From Vampirovibrionales bacterium (GTDB lineage: Bacteria; Cyanobacteriota; Vampirovibrionia; Vampirovibrionales; Vampirovibrionaceae), in assembly GCA_016712355.1 (NCBI GenBank), contig JADJRF010000004.1:1-14056 (forward strand): a DNA stretch of 14,056 bases. The letters run 5' to 3'. The notes under the pieces are model-generated. The model saw only the letters and a list, made by a program, of their open reading frames with translations. It had not been told where the DNA came from and ran no database searches. A program made the position numbers and the translations under genes. Shown piece by piece: positions 1 to 5,805 of the stretch; the first letter of the stretch is position 1, and each line of letters opens with the position of its first letter.

Positions 1-1
1 T

Positions 2-88
2 GCCCGCGTAGTTGTCCGGGTCATTTGCGAGAACAAGAAATATGGAACGGCGCTTGAAGTAGAGCGCTACTGTCGCGACCACATGTAA
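2..88 (+). CDS. C-terminal fragment of a truncated small protein
   Basis: The frame starting at base 2 is open from the window edge to TAA at 86-88 and encodes 28 residues ending in ERYCRDHM. It has no start codon inside the window, so it looks like the 3' end of a gene cut by the left edge. The residues are protein-like, with charged residues, two cysteines and a histidine, and TAA is followed 15 bases later by the next gene's start. If the window is a circular genome, the frame continues leftward across the junction to base 13998, giving 48 codons in total, but without ATG, GTG or TTG. I do not recognise the protein. A chance open frame of this length is possible, so confidence is limited. 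Confidence 0.4.
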   Translation, partial: ARVVVRVICENKKYGTALEVERYCRDHM

Positions 89-103
89 CATGGGGAATGT
101 TAG

Positions 104-370
104 ATGCCAGTAATCGAAGAGCTAAAGCCGAACGTGCTGACGCGGGAGCGCCCGCCGTCGCGCTGGAAAAATCGTTGGCGCATGAAAGCGGCCTATGTTC
201 GCCTCAAGTGTACTCAGTGCGGAGCAGATGAAGCGCACTTATTTGGCGTCACCTTTCTAACGCCGCATTGCATGATATGGCCGACACGTGACGTTGCCGA
301 AACTATGGCGGCGCAAGAGCAACCTATTTGGTACGACATAGTCGAATACGTTGGAGCGGAGGAATGCTAG
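104..370 (+). CDS. hypothetical protein, 88 aa, with a CxxC pair
   Basis: Small soluble protein of unknown function. The ATG at 104 follows a purine-rich GGGGAA stretch near 92-97, a reasonable ribosome binding site. The N-terminal third is basic (RERPPSRWKNRWRMK). The middle holds KCTQCGADEAHLFG, with a CxxC pair, followed by a later His-Cys. This could be part of a metal-binding knuckle, but a clear second CxxC is missing. The C-terminus is acidic. The stop overlaps the start of the next gene by a few bases, which suggests translational coupling. It lies upstream of the polymerase, a place where tectiviruses carry the terminal protein, but it is far shorter than known terminal proteins and shows no recognisable similarity to one. 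Unrecognised. Confidence 0.6.
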   Translation: MPVIEELKPNVLTRERPPSRWKNRWRMKAAYVRLKCTQCGADEAHLFGVTFLTPHCMIWPTRDVAETMAAQEQPIWYDIVEYVGAEEC

Positions 371-636
371 TAAAACGCTCCGACTTTCCCGGCCCCAATG
401 GCGAGCGCAATTATTTGATATGTTGCGATTGGGCGAAGTACCCGCGACCTCGCAACACCGGCAAGGGTATTCGCGGCGTCATACACGAAGGCTCGTATGA
501 GTGGATTGCCAAGCGTCACGGCGTCACTCAACGCGTCTGTATTGGCGTTGTGTGGCGCTGGCGCAATCTCTTGAAGCGTCGCGGTAAGAAGCTGCAACTT
601 AGTTGCGAACCCTTCCGCCCGCGCACCAGCTACTAA
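364..636 (+). CDS. hypothetical basic protein, 90 aa, upstream of polymerase
   Basis: Small, strongly basic protein of unknown function. I choose the ATG at 364, not an upstream GTG at 328, because GGAG at 353-356 sits seven bases before it and it overlaps the stop of the previous gene, typical of coupled phage genes. The sequence holds YEWIAKRHGVTQRVCIGVVW, which could be read as a helix-turn-helix-like stretch around residues 44-63. It ends in a very basic segment (RNLLKRRGKKL), so nucleic-acid binding is plausible. It ends eight bases before the polymerase start. By position it is the nearest candidate for a terminal protein or replication accessory factor, but at 90 aa it is far smaller than the roughly 260-aa terminal proteins of PRD1 or phi29. 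Function is not assigned. Confidence 0.65.
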   Translation: MLVKRSDFPGPNGERNYLICCDWAKYPRPRNTGKGIRGVIHEGSYEWIAKRHGVTQRVCIGVVWRWRNLLKRRGKKLQLSCEPFRPRTSY

Positions 637-643
637 AAAATAA

Positions 644-2722
644 ATGTCGGCCTCCGCCGTCGCCGCTTATCGCAAGCGGCGCAAAGCCCTTGGGCTTGTC
701 GATAGCTCACGCCGCAATCGTAAAGAACACGACGCCGCTTACCGCGAGCGCCGCGAAAAACCGTTCGTTGGTTGCGACGGAGAAGGCGCGGGCGTCGATG
801 ACTTAGGGCGGCAAAACTATTTGTTGTTTCGGATGGGCGAACGCGAACTGTTCCGCGACGGGGCGCGGCTCGAAACAGAAGAGTTGCTAGACTTCATTTG
901 CGACGCGGACGCTAACGCAATCCATGTTGGCTTCGCGTTCGGCTATGACGTGACAATGATTTTGCGGGACTTGTCACCGCAACAACAGAAGAGGTTATTT
1001 GAACCGAAGTTGTTTGGCCCTGGACATTCGCCTTACGTGTGGTTCGGCAATTTTGACATTGATTATTTGCCGCGCAATTATCTCAAGGTCCGCCGCGTCA
1101 AACGCATGATTATTGACGGGCGTGAAATCCGCGTTCCGGTCAAGGGTTCGCAACGAACGATTTACGAGACGTTCGGCTTTTTTCAAAAGTCGTTTCTAAA
1201 AGTCATCGGCGAATTTGACGTTGGCTCAATCGCAGAGCGAGAGCTAATCGCCGCTAACAAAGCGCGGCGTGGCGACTTCGTTGAAATGACCGAAGAGGAA
1301 CGCCGCTATTGCGCCCTCGAATGTCGAATGCTCGCGGAGCTAATGGAGAAGCTCCGCGACTATTGCGAGGCGGCGGACATACGCCCGCAGTCTTGGAGCG
1401 GCGCAGGCAAGCTAGCGTCGTCAATGCACTCCAAACATAAAACGCTTATTCGCAGCGAGACGGATGCAATCGTACCGGTTGGCGTCCGCGACTTGGCGAA
1501 CCTCGCTTACTACGGCGGGCGTTTCGAGATCACTCAAATAGGCCATATCAAACAGCCGGTTTATGAATACGACATTCGCTCCGCGTACCCCGCCGCAATG
1601 CTCAAGCTTCCGTGTCTTGAACATGGGCGCTGGATTGAAACGGACGGCGCAACACTCACGAAGTTAGGCGACGGAGAAATCTATGTCGCAGCCGTGCAAT
1701 TCAAATCCGACAATCTCAAAGCCGACCAATGGTGCAAGCTTGGCGGTTTTCCGGTTCGCTCAAAACCTGGACACTTGTACTGGCCGCTAGAAGGCGGCGG
1801 CGTGTACTGGTCTCCTGAAATTGAGAGCGCCCGGCGCATGGGCTTCAAGGTGAAGTGCAAAGCCGGTTGGCGTTTTCAAAAAGTCTGCGATTGCGTTCCC
1901 TTCGCTTGGGTCAACGAGGCTTACGAGTACCGCCGTTCAATCGGTTCAAGTGGGCCGGGCTATCCAATGAAGCTTGGCATCAACAGTCTGTACGGAAAGC
2001 TAGCTCAGAGAAAGGGGAACGGGCGCTATCACAATATGATTTGGGCCGGACTAATTACGGCCTACACGCGAGCGCTATTGAATGACGGCGTAATGAAAGC
2101 GCCCGAACAAATCGTAATGCTCGCAACCGATGCACTTTACTCGCTCACGCCGTTAGACTTGCCGATAGGCGAACGCTTGGGAGAGTGGGAGCACGAAGAG
2201 CTAGAAGATTTGTTCATTGTACAACCCGGCCTCTATTGGAGCGCTTCCAAACGTAAGAAGAAATCGCGGGGCTTGTCTGGAAAATTCTTTGAAGACGTGA
2301 ACGCGGACGGAGTGTCCCGAACTGAGGAGTTTGAAAATGAATGGTTGCGTTACAGAGATCGTTCTTTCGCAGCGTCTGGAAATGGTGCTCTATTTGAGCC
2401 TGACACTTTCCCTAGTCACGTTGTGCCTGTTCCTGGTTTCATTGGTCTTAGATTGGCGCTTGCTCGCAACCGTCCTGAACTCGCGGGAACGTGGGTTAAC
2501 GAGACAAGAGAAATCAGTTTCGACTACCGCAACAAGAGGGCGCGTCACGAATGGGTACACGACAAAATACGAACGTCACCCAAACTCGGCGGACGTAATG
2601 TCCTGAGTTTGCCGCATCGGGAATTTTTGGCGGCGGGCGGAGCGGAGCCTTGGGAACGCTCAAGGCTTATGCTAGAGGAACAGCCGGACTACGTTGACCT
2701 AAGCGCACCCTACCAGGATTGA
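644..2722 (+). CDS. family B DNA polymerase, probably protein-primed type
   Basis: Replicative DNA polymerase with 3'-5' exonuclease, 692 aa. Exo I is VGCDGEGAGVD (D45, E47). Exo II is FAFGYDVT (D102), without the usual Asn. An Exo III-like YCALECRML (Y222) has Glu where Asp is usual. YYGGRFE (289-295) matches the YxGG linker motif between exonuclease and polymerase domains. Polymerase motif A is YDIRSAYP (D310, Y315), motif B is KLGINSLYGK (K443, N447, Y450), and motif C is LATDALYS (D496). The A-to-B gap of about 130 residues resembles phi29 polymerase, which carries its TPR1 insertion there. The B-to-C gap is short, so a TPR2 is doubtful. Residues 8-40 form a basic helix-like extension. 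The ATG at 644 has no Shine-Dalgarno but an A-rich leader (AAAAAATAA). Protein priming is inferred from family and context; no terminal protein is recognised nearby. Confidence 0.93.
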   Translation: MSASAVAAYRKRRKALGLVDSSRRNRKEHDAAYRERREKPFVGCDGEGAGVDDLGRQNYLLFRMGERELFRDGARLETEELLDFICDADANAIHVGFAFGYDVTMILRDLSPQQQKRLFEPKLFGPGHSPYVWFGNFDIDYLPRNYLKVRRVKRMIIDGREIRVPVKGSQRTIYETFGFFQKSFLKVIGEFDVGSIAERELIAANKARRGDFVEMTEEERRYCALECRMLAELMEKLRDYCEAADIRPQSWSGAGKLASSMHSKHKTLIRSETDAIVPVGVRDLANLAYYGGRFEITQIGHIKQPVYEYDIRSAYPAAMLKLPCLEHGRWIETDGATLTKLGDGEIYVAAVQFKSDNLKADQWCKLGGFPVRSKPGHLYWPLEGGGVYWSPEIESARRMGFKVKCKAGWRFQKVCDCVPFAWVNEAYEYRRSIGSSGPGYPMKLGINSLYGKLAQRKGNGRYHNMIWAGLITAYTRALLNDGVMKAPEQIVMLATDALYSLTPLDLPIGERLGEWEHEELEDLFIVQPGLYWSASKRKKKSRGLSGKFFEDVNADGVSRTEEFENEWLRYRDRSFAASGNGALFEPDTFPSHVVPVPGFIGLRLALARNRPELAGTWVNETREISFDYRNKRARHEWVHDKIRTSPKLGGRNVLSLPHREFLAAGGAEPWERSRLMLEEQPDYVDLSAPYQD

Positions 2723-2730
2723 TTGAACTC

Positions 2731-3528
2731 ATGTCTGCTTTTATTCCCGCCGCTGTTCGCTACCCGTCGCCGCTCACGTCGCTCCCCGATCCGTGGAGCA
2801 CGACGAACCCGCCGGAGGGTCCGCGAAAAATTCCGTGCGAAGTTCTTTGGACTTCAATGGGCGGCGTCAACAGAGCAATCTCGTTTGAGATTTACGGCGG
2901 CGGCACAGGTAGCGCTAACGACTTCTCTAAAGTCGCGGCGCTCTCCGTTGATAATTCCAAGTGTGGTGCAACGGTTCGCTTTATCTTTCCCGACGCGAAC
3001 GAAACCGTGACCATTCCGGCTTACTCGCCGAAAGTCATTGTCCCGGTCTTCTCTCAATCTAACGCTTTCTATTTGATCGCCGAAGGGACGGTGCTCTCGC
3101 AAGACGTGACGCGGTTCATGCTTCACAACACAGTGCCGCCGCCAATCGCAATTCCAACGTCACAAGAACAAAGCGTTGCTTCCGTCATGGCGGTGAACGT
3201 TACCGGTGCGGCGTTGACGCAAGTTATTGCGACGGACGTTGACGGTACGCTTGAGTGCGGCTCGCTCGAATTTACGAGCACTATTAACGGAACGGCGTTT
3301 TCAACGACCGGTTATCACATGTTTGACGGGGCAGGCCGGACAATTATGAAAACGACTTGGGCCATGAACGGACAAGCCGACATTCCCGAGAACGTTCAAT
3401 TGTGGAGCGTAAGCGGCGTTCACTTGCGCTTCTCCGGCGGCATCGCTATTCAGCAATCTTTGATCTACGGCGCAATGGACGTAAATCAGGTGTACATGAA
3501 CGCGAACCTTTATTATCGCGCTGGTTAA
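2731..3528 (+). CDS. beta-rich structural protein, candidate penton/minor capsid, 265 aa
   Basis: Probable virion protein. I prefer the ATG at 2731 (MSAFIPAAVRYPS), preceded by AGGA at 2715-2718, over a TTG at 2719 that overlaps the polymerase stop and leaves no room for a ribosome binding site. The protein has no signal peptide or membrane segment. It is rich in Thr, Val, Ser and Gly, with alternating hydrophobic stretches (TVTIPAYSPKVIVPVF; VMAVNVTGAALTQVIATDV) typical of beta-sandwich folds. Two similar-looking halves might be two jelly-roll or immunoglobulin-like domains, which I cannot verify. In PRD1 the penton gene (XXXI) lies between the polymerase and ATPase genes, as this one does, but PRD1 P31 is only 126 aa. 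It could equally be a spike-base or minor capsid protein. The product is inferred from context; that it is coding is secure. Confidence 0.85.
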   Translation: MSAFIPAAVRYPSPLTSLPDPWSTTNPPEGPRKIPCEVLWTSMGGVNRAISFEIYGGGTGSANDFSKVAALSVDNSKCGATVRFIFPDANETVTIPAYSPKVIVPVFSQSNAFYLIAEGTVLSQDVTRFMLHNTVPPPIAIPTSQEQSVASVMAVNVTGAALTQVIATDVDGTLECGSLEFTSTINGTAFSTTGYHMFDGAGRTIMKTTWAMNGQADIPENVQLWSVSGVHLRFSGGIAIQQSLIYGAMDVNQVYMNANLYYRAG

Positions 3529-3552
3529 TTCGCAGCACTGGAGTTTAGGAGC

Positions 3553-3915
3553 ATGGGCGGTGGTAAATCAGGAATGGAAGCGATGCTTCGATCCTTCGGC
3601 TTGGGCGAAGTCATGGATGCGGCTAATCAATTGGCTCAAAGCGGGGCCGTTCCTAAAGTCGTCGCCTTTGCTGAAAGCGTTGGACCTCTCGCCGTCGCTA
3701 TCTTTCGCGCCGAAGCCAAGCTCGACGCTCTCGCGGCTCAAGCCGGTTCCAGTGCCCCCGATGGCGGACCTTGGGACGCTTACGATTGGGACGCCGCCGC
3801 TAGAGACGCTTGGCGGAAGTCCGTTGCCGGAAGCGTTGCAAGCGGACGTGGCGACGCTGGCGGGCATAGTAACGGACCTATCATTGAGGGTCGCGCAATT
3901 GGAGGAACGCAATGA
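3553..3915 (+). CDS. small protein; reading frame probably switches at about 3758
   Basis: The ATG at 3553 has GGAG at 3540-3543 nine bases upstream. Residues 1 to about 68 look genuine: a Gly-rich start, then helical stretches (GEVMDAANQLAQSGAVPKV; SVGPLAVAIFRAEAKLDALA). After base 3760 the frame turns Gly/Trp/Asp-rich and loses helical pattern (DGGPWDAYDWDAAARDAW), while the +1 frame there encodes a perfect coiled coil. I infer that the true product changes frame at the C5 run 3755-3759, giving about 137 aa ending at 3964, through +1 ribosomal frameshifting or a sequencing/assembly indel. If there is no shift, this frame ends at TGA 3913-3915 as a 120-aa protein. Membrane association is possible through PLAVAIFRA, but the segment is short. 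Function unknown; it lies in the structural block between the candidate penton and the ATPase. Confidence 0.65.
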   Translation: MGGGKSGMEAMLRSFGLGEVMDAANQLAQSGAVPKVVAFAESVGPLAVAIFRAEAKLDALAAQAGSSAPDGGPWDAYDWDAAARDAWRKSVAGSVASGRGDAGGHSNGPIIEGRAIGGTQ

Positions 3916-3964
3916 CAGCCGTGGTAGTAGTAGACGCGGACCAAGTCCCTTCGCCGACTACTGA
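3761..3964 (+). CDS. coiled-coil segment in +1 frame (68 codons), probable 3' half of the 3553 gene
   Basis: In this frame the ATG at 3761 would give MADLGTLTIGTPPLETLGG and then DVATLAGIVTDLSLRVAQL, where hydrophobic residues fall at strict a/d heptad spacing (V, L, V, L, V, L at 1, 4, 8, 11, 15, 18). Such regularity is unlikely in a shadow frame. No Shine-Dalgarno precedes the ATG (the upstream bases are AGTGCCCCCG), which argues against an independent gene. Removing one C from the C5 run 3755-3759 joins it in frame to the gene starting at 3553. The end overlaps the next gene (ATG 3912) by 53 bases, and the last 18 or so residues (SRGSSRRGPSPFADY) are low-complexity. It is either an independent overlapping gene or, more likely, the downstream part of a frameshifted gene. 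Confidence 0.6.
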   Translation: MADLGTLTIGTPPLETLGGSPLPEALQADVATLAGIVTDLSLRVAQLEERNDSRGSSRRGPSPFADY

Positions 3965-4367
3965 TGAGACGCCGCCCGAAGCGGTGGAAGTCGTCACAGA
4001 AGCCGCCGTAGAGATCGCACAAATCGAAGCGGACAAAGAAGTAGCGATTGCGGAAATTAACGCCGAAGCCGCGACCGAACAAACTGAGGCGCATGTAGAA
4101 GCCGAGATTGCACGCAGTGAGGCAATCGCGGACGTAGCAACGGAGCATGACCAGTGGCGGACGAAAATGGAGCAGGACTTGGCGAGCCTTCAGGCGGGCG
4201 TGTCATCAATCCAAGAGACGCTGAAATCAGCGTCCCCGAACCCGTCGCCCGCAAACGTAGAGGCCGCTCCGACGCCGGTAAGCCAAGAGGCCCCAATAGC
4301 AGAACCGCAAGCGGCTCCGCCTCCACCGGAACCCGCGCCAAAAACCAAAAAGCAACGCTGGATTTAA
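3912..4367 (+). CDS. coiled-coil protein with Pro/Ala-rich tail, 151 aa
   Basis: Soluble, acidic, Ala/Glu-rich protein of unknown function. The ATG at 3912 has a very good site, GGAGGAACGCA, just upstream. Residues 25-107 are almost entirely helix-forming with repeated AE/IA units (EIAQIEADKEVAIAEINAEA) and should form a long coiled coil. Residues 108-145 are a Pro/Ala/Ser-rich flexible tail (EAPIAEPQAAPPPPEPAP), and it ends in a basic KTKKQRW. The last 70 codons share DNA with the next gene in another frame. Long helical proteins of this type often act as scaffolds or tape-like cross-links in membrane-containing phages, but that is inference. By position, upstream of the packaging ATPase, it could correspond to an assembly or packaging accessory protein. 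Confidence 0.8.
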   Translation: MTAVVVVDADQVPSPTTDETPPEAVEVVTEAAVEIAQIEADKEVAIAEINAEAATEQTEAHVEAEIARSEAIADVATEHDQWRTKMEQDLASLQAGVSSIQETLKSASPNPSPANVEAAPTPVSQEAPIAEPQAAPPPPEPAPKTKKQRWI

Positions 4368-4732
4368 GTTCTCTTCACGGCTTGCTTATCGGTACGTCGG
4401 CGCTTCTAGAAATGAAGATGGGCGTCGAAGGGCTGACACTTCAGCCGGAGGAAGCGGAGCGCTTTCTAACTGCGGCACAGAACGTGGCGCGTCACTACTC
4501 GGTAGAGACAACGCAACGCACTCTAGATTGGATTGCGTTTGCGGGCGTGTCCGTTCAGGTGTTCGGAACCCGCGCTATTGCGGTGGTTGTGTCCAAGTCC
4601 AAGGCGGGCCGTGGTGCGGCTCCGGCTCGCGCTCCGCGTGGGCCGGTTGCGCCGGACCCGGTGGTGAACGTTGACGGCACGCCTTACTCGCCCTCAGTTC
4701 CGCCCGGCCCAGATGGGGACGCTTTCAATTGA
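4154..4732 (+). CDS. basic N-terminus plus hydrophobic C-terminal domain, 192 aa; overlaps previous gene
   Basis: A GTG start at 4154 with GGAG at 4142-4145, eight bases upstream, opens this frame inside the preceding coiled-coil gene. Residues 1-68 are disordered and basic (PVARKRRGRSDAGKPRG), suggesting DNA or lipid-headgroup binding. Residues 69-148 look folded: LDLSSLHGLLIGTSALLEM, then an acidic helix (LQPEEAERFLTAAQNVARHY), then a hydrophobic segment (TLDWIAFAGVSVQVFGTRAIAVVV, about 124-147) that could span a membrane. The tail is Pro/Gly/Ala-rich. It ends overlapping the TTG start of the ATPase, implying coupled translation and perhaps a joint role in packaging. The folded domain resembles small proteins I associate with metagenomic DJR phages, but I cannot name a family with certainty. 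Confidence 0.8.
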   Translation: MADENGAGLGEPSGGRVINPRDAEISVPEPVARKRRGRSDAGKPRGPNSRTASGSASTGTRAKNQKATLDLSSLHGLLIGTSALLEMKMGVEGLTLQPEEAERFLTAAQNVARHYSVETTQRTLDWIAFAGVSVQVFGTRAIAVVVSKSKAGRGAAPARAPRGPVAPDPVVNVDGTPYSPSVPPGPDGDAFN

Positions 4733-5430
4733 ACGCGCCAACTCAGACCCCGCAGCCAGCACCGCCTCCGTTCATCCTGCCGGGGGCGGAGGATCGAACC
4801 GTAGTTGTTGGACCTACCGGCTCCGGCAAGACTGTTCTTGGCGCGTGGGTTCTGAGTGAGCAACACTTTCAGCGGCGTCCCTGGGTGGCCTTCGACTTCA
4901 AGGAGGAGGAACTGTGGGATGACGTTGGCTCGCCTCCAATGCGCCGCCTTCGCTTGGGCGACATGCCCGGCAAGCGTGGTCTTTATCGTTGCCGGGTGAA
5001 CCCTGGGGACGATGACGTTTTAGAAGACATGCTTTGGAATATCTGGCGTAAAGGAAACATCGGTATCTTCTGCGATGAAGTTTCGCTCATGCCGCGCCAG
5101 GACGCTTTCAAAGCGATCCTAAGACAAGGACGCTCAAAACTCATCCCCGTAATTTCTTGCACTCAACGACCCGTAGATTGCGACCGGGAAGTTTTCACCG
5201 AAAGTCAAATCCGCGTCTTGTTTGGCATCGAGGACATGGCGCGAGATTATCCAATCATCAAAGGACTGTGGGGCGGCTTCGACGTGCGTAAGCCGCTCCC
5301 GTCGCATTGGTCCTATTGGTATGACGCCAAAAGGAAAGCGCTTCACACCTTGCGCCCTGTTCCGGCTCCGGCTATTGTCGCCGCGAAAATTCGGGCGGCG
5401 GCTCCGAGACAATTTAGCTTCGGCGGGTAA
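4729..5430 (+). CDS. FtsK/HerA-type genome packaging ATPase (PRD1 P9-like)
   Basis: P-loop ATPase of 233 aa expected to drive DNA into the procapsid at a unique vertex. Walker A is GPTGSGKT (residues 28-35). Walker B is GIFCDE (112-117), ending in the catalytic Glu. After it comes KLIPVISCTQRPVD (137-150), the strand-plus-Gln/Arg sensor stretch typical of the P9/A32-like branch of the FtsK/HerA superfamily. The length matches PRD1 P9 (about 227 aa), with no extra domain. The start is TTG at 4729, overlapping the previous stop, with GGGGA at 4715-4719 nine bases upstream. The N-terminus is Pro/Gln-rich (QTPQPAPPPF). It is followed by two small membrane-protein genes and then the capsid gene, the order seen in PRD1 (IX, XX, III). 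Confidence 0.93.
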   Translation: MNAPTQTPQPAPPPFILPGAEDRTVVVGPTGSGKTVLGAWVLSEQHFQRRPWVAFDFKEEELWDDVGSPPMRRLRLGDMPGKRGLYRCRVNPGDDDVLEDMLWNIWRKGNIGIFCDEVSLMPRQDAFKAILRQGRSKLIPVISCTQRPVDCDREVFTESQIRVLFGIEDMARDYPIIKGLWGGFDVRKPLPSHWSYWYDAKRKALHTLRPVPAPAIVAAKIRAAAPRQFSFGG

Positions 5431-5463
5431 TTCGTCGGGGCGTTGACTTCGGGAGTTGCCGCC

Positions 5464-5667
5464 TTGGAACGCACGCTTATCAGCATTACGCCCGTGAACT
5501 TTATCACGATTGGCTTAATGGCAATCGGTTCGTTTCTCCTCTTCGCCCTCGTGTATCAAGTCGTCGTGCAAGTCACTGGCGCTCGCCCAATTGCGGGCGG
5601 TGGCGCTGGCGCTCCGGCTGACATTCAGATTTTTGGCGGCGGCGATATCGACCCGGCATTTGGTTGA
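5464..5667 (+). CDS. small membrane protein, 67 aa
   Basis: One-helix membrane protein, probably in the internal virion membrane. The TTG at 5464 is chosen because GGGAG at 5451-5455 lies eight bases upstream; a TTG at 5443 in the same frame would add seven residues with a poorer site. The membrane segment runs about residues 13-36 (FITIGLMAIGSFLLFALVYQ), followed by a Gly/Ala-rich tail (PIAGGGAGAPADIQIFGGG). It lies between the packaging ATPase and capsid genes, like PRD1 gene XX, whose small membrane product helps packaging; this equivalence rests on position only. Confidence 0.75.
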   Translation: MERTLISITPVNFITIGLMAIGSFLLFALVYQVVVQVTGARPIAGGGAGAPADIQIFGGGDIDPAFG

Positions 5668-5670
5668 GCC

Positions 5671-5784
5671 ATGCTGAATATAGAAATCATTCGTAACCCC
5701 TGGAATTGGGTCATCGTGTTTGGGATTAGCGTGCTCGCGTTGGCGCTGGTCTCTGTGCTGCAACCAACGCAATCAGCCTCCTAA
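5671..5784 (+). CDS. very small membrane protein, 37 aa
   Basis: ATG at 5671, three bases after the previous stop, gives MLNIEIIRNPWNWVIVFGIS and continues to TAA at 5782-5784. A clear membrane helix spans about residues 12-30 (NWVIVFGISVLALALVSVL), with a short charged N-terminus and a Ser/Gln tail. The ribosome binding site is weak, so it is probably translated by coupling to the upstream gene. Size and place, just before the capsid gene, match PRD1 P20 (about 42 aa). It is supported by tight packing and by the otherwise unexplained gap between the flanking genes. Confidence 0.7.
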   Translation: MLNIEIIRNPWNWVIVFGISVLALALVSVLQPTQSAS

Positions 5785-5805
5785 AAGGAAAAGGGCACTT
5801 TCATT

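Noticed and set aside
3760..3912. Tail of the 3553 frame as genuine protein
   Set aside because: Trp/Asp/Gly-rich without helical pattern, while the alternative frame has a perfect coiled coil; kept only as the fallback reading.
4057..4341. Minus-strand frame across the overlap of the 3912 and 4154 genes
   Set aside because: Low-complexity shadow of the Ala/Pro-rich coding strand; no start signal.
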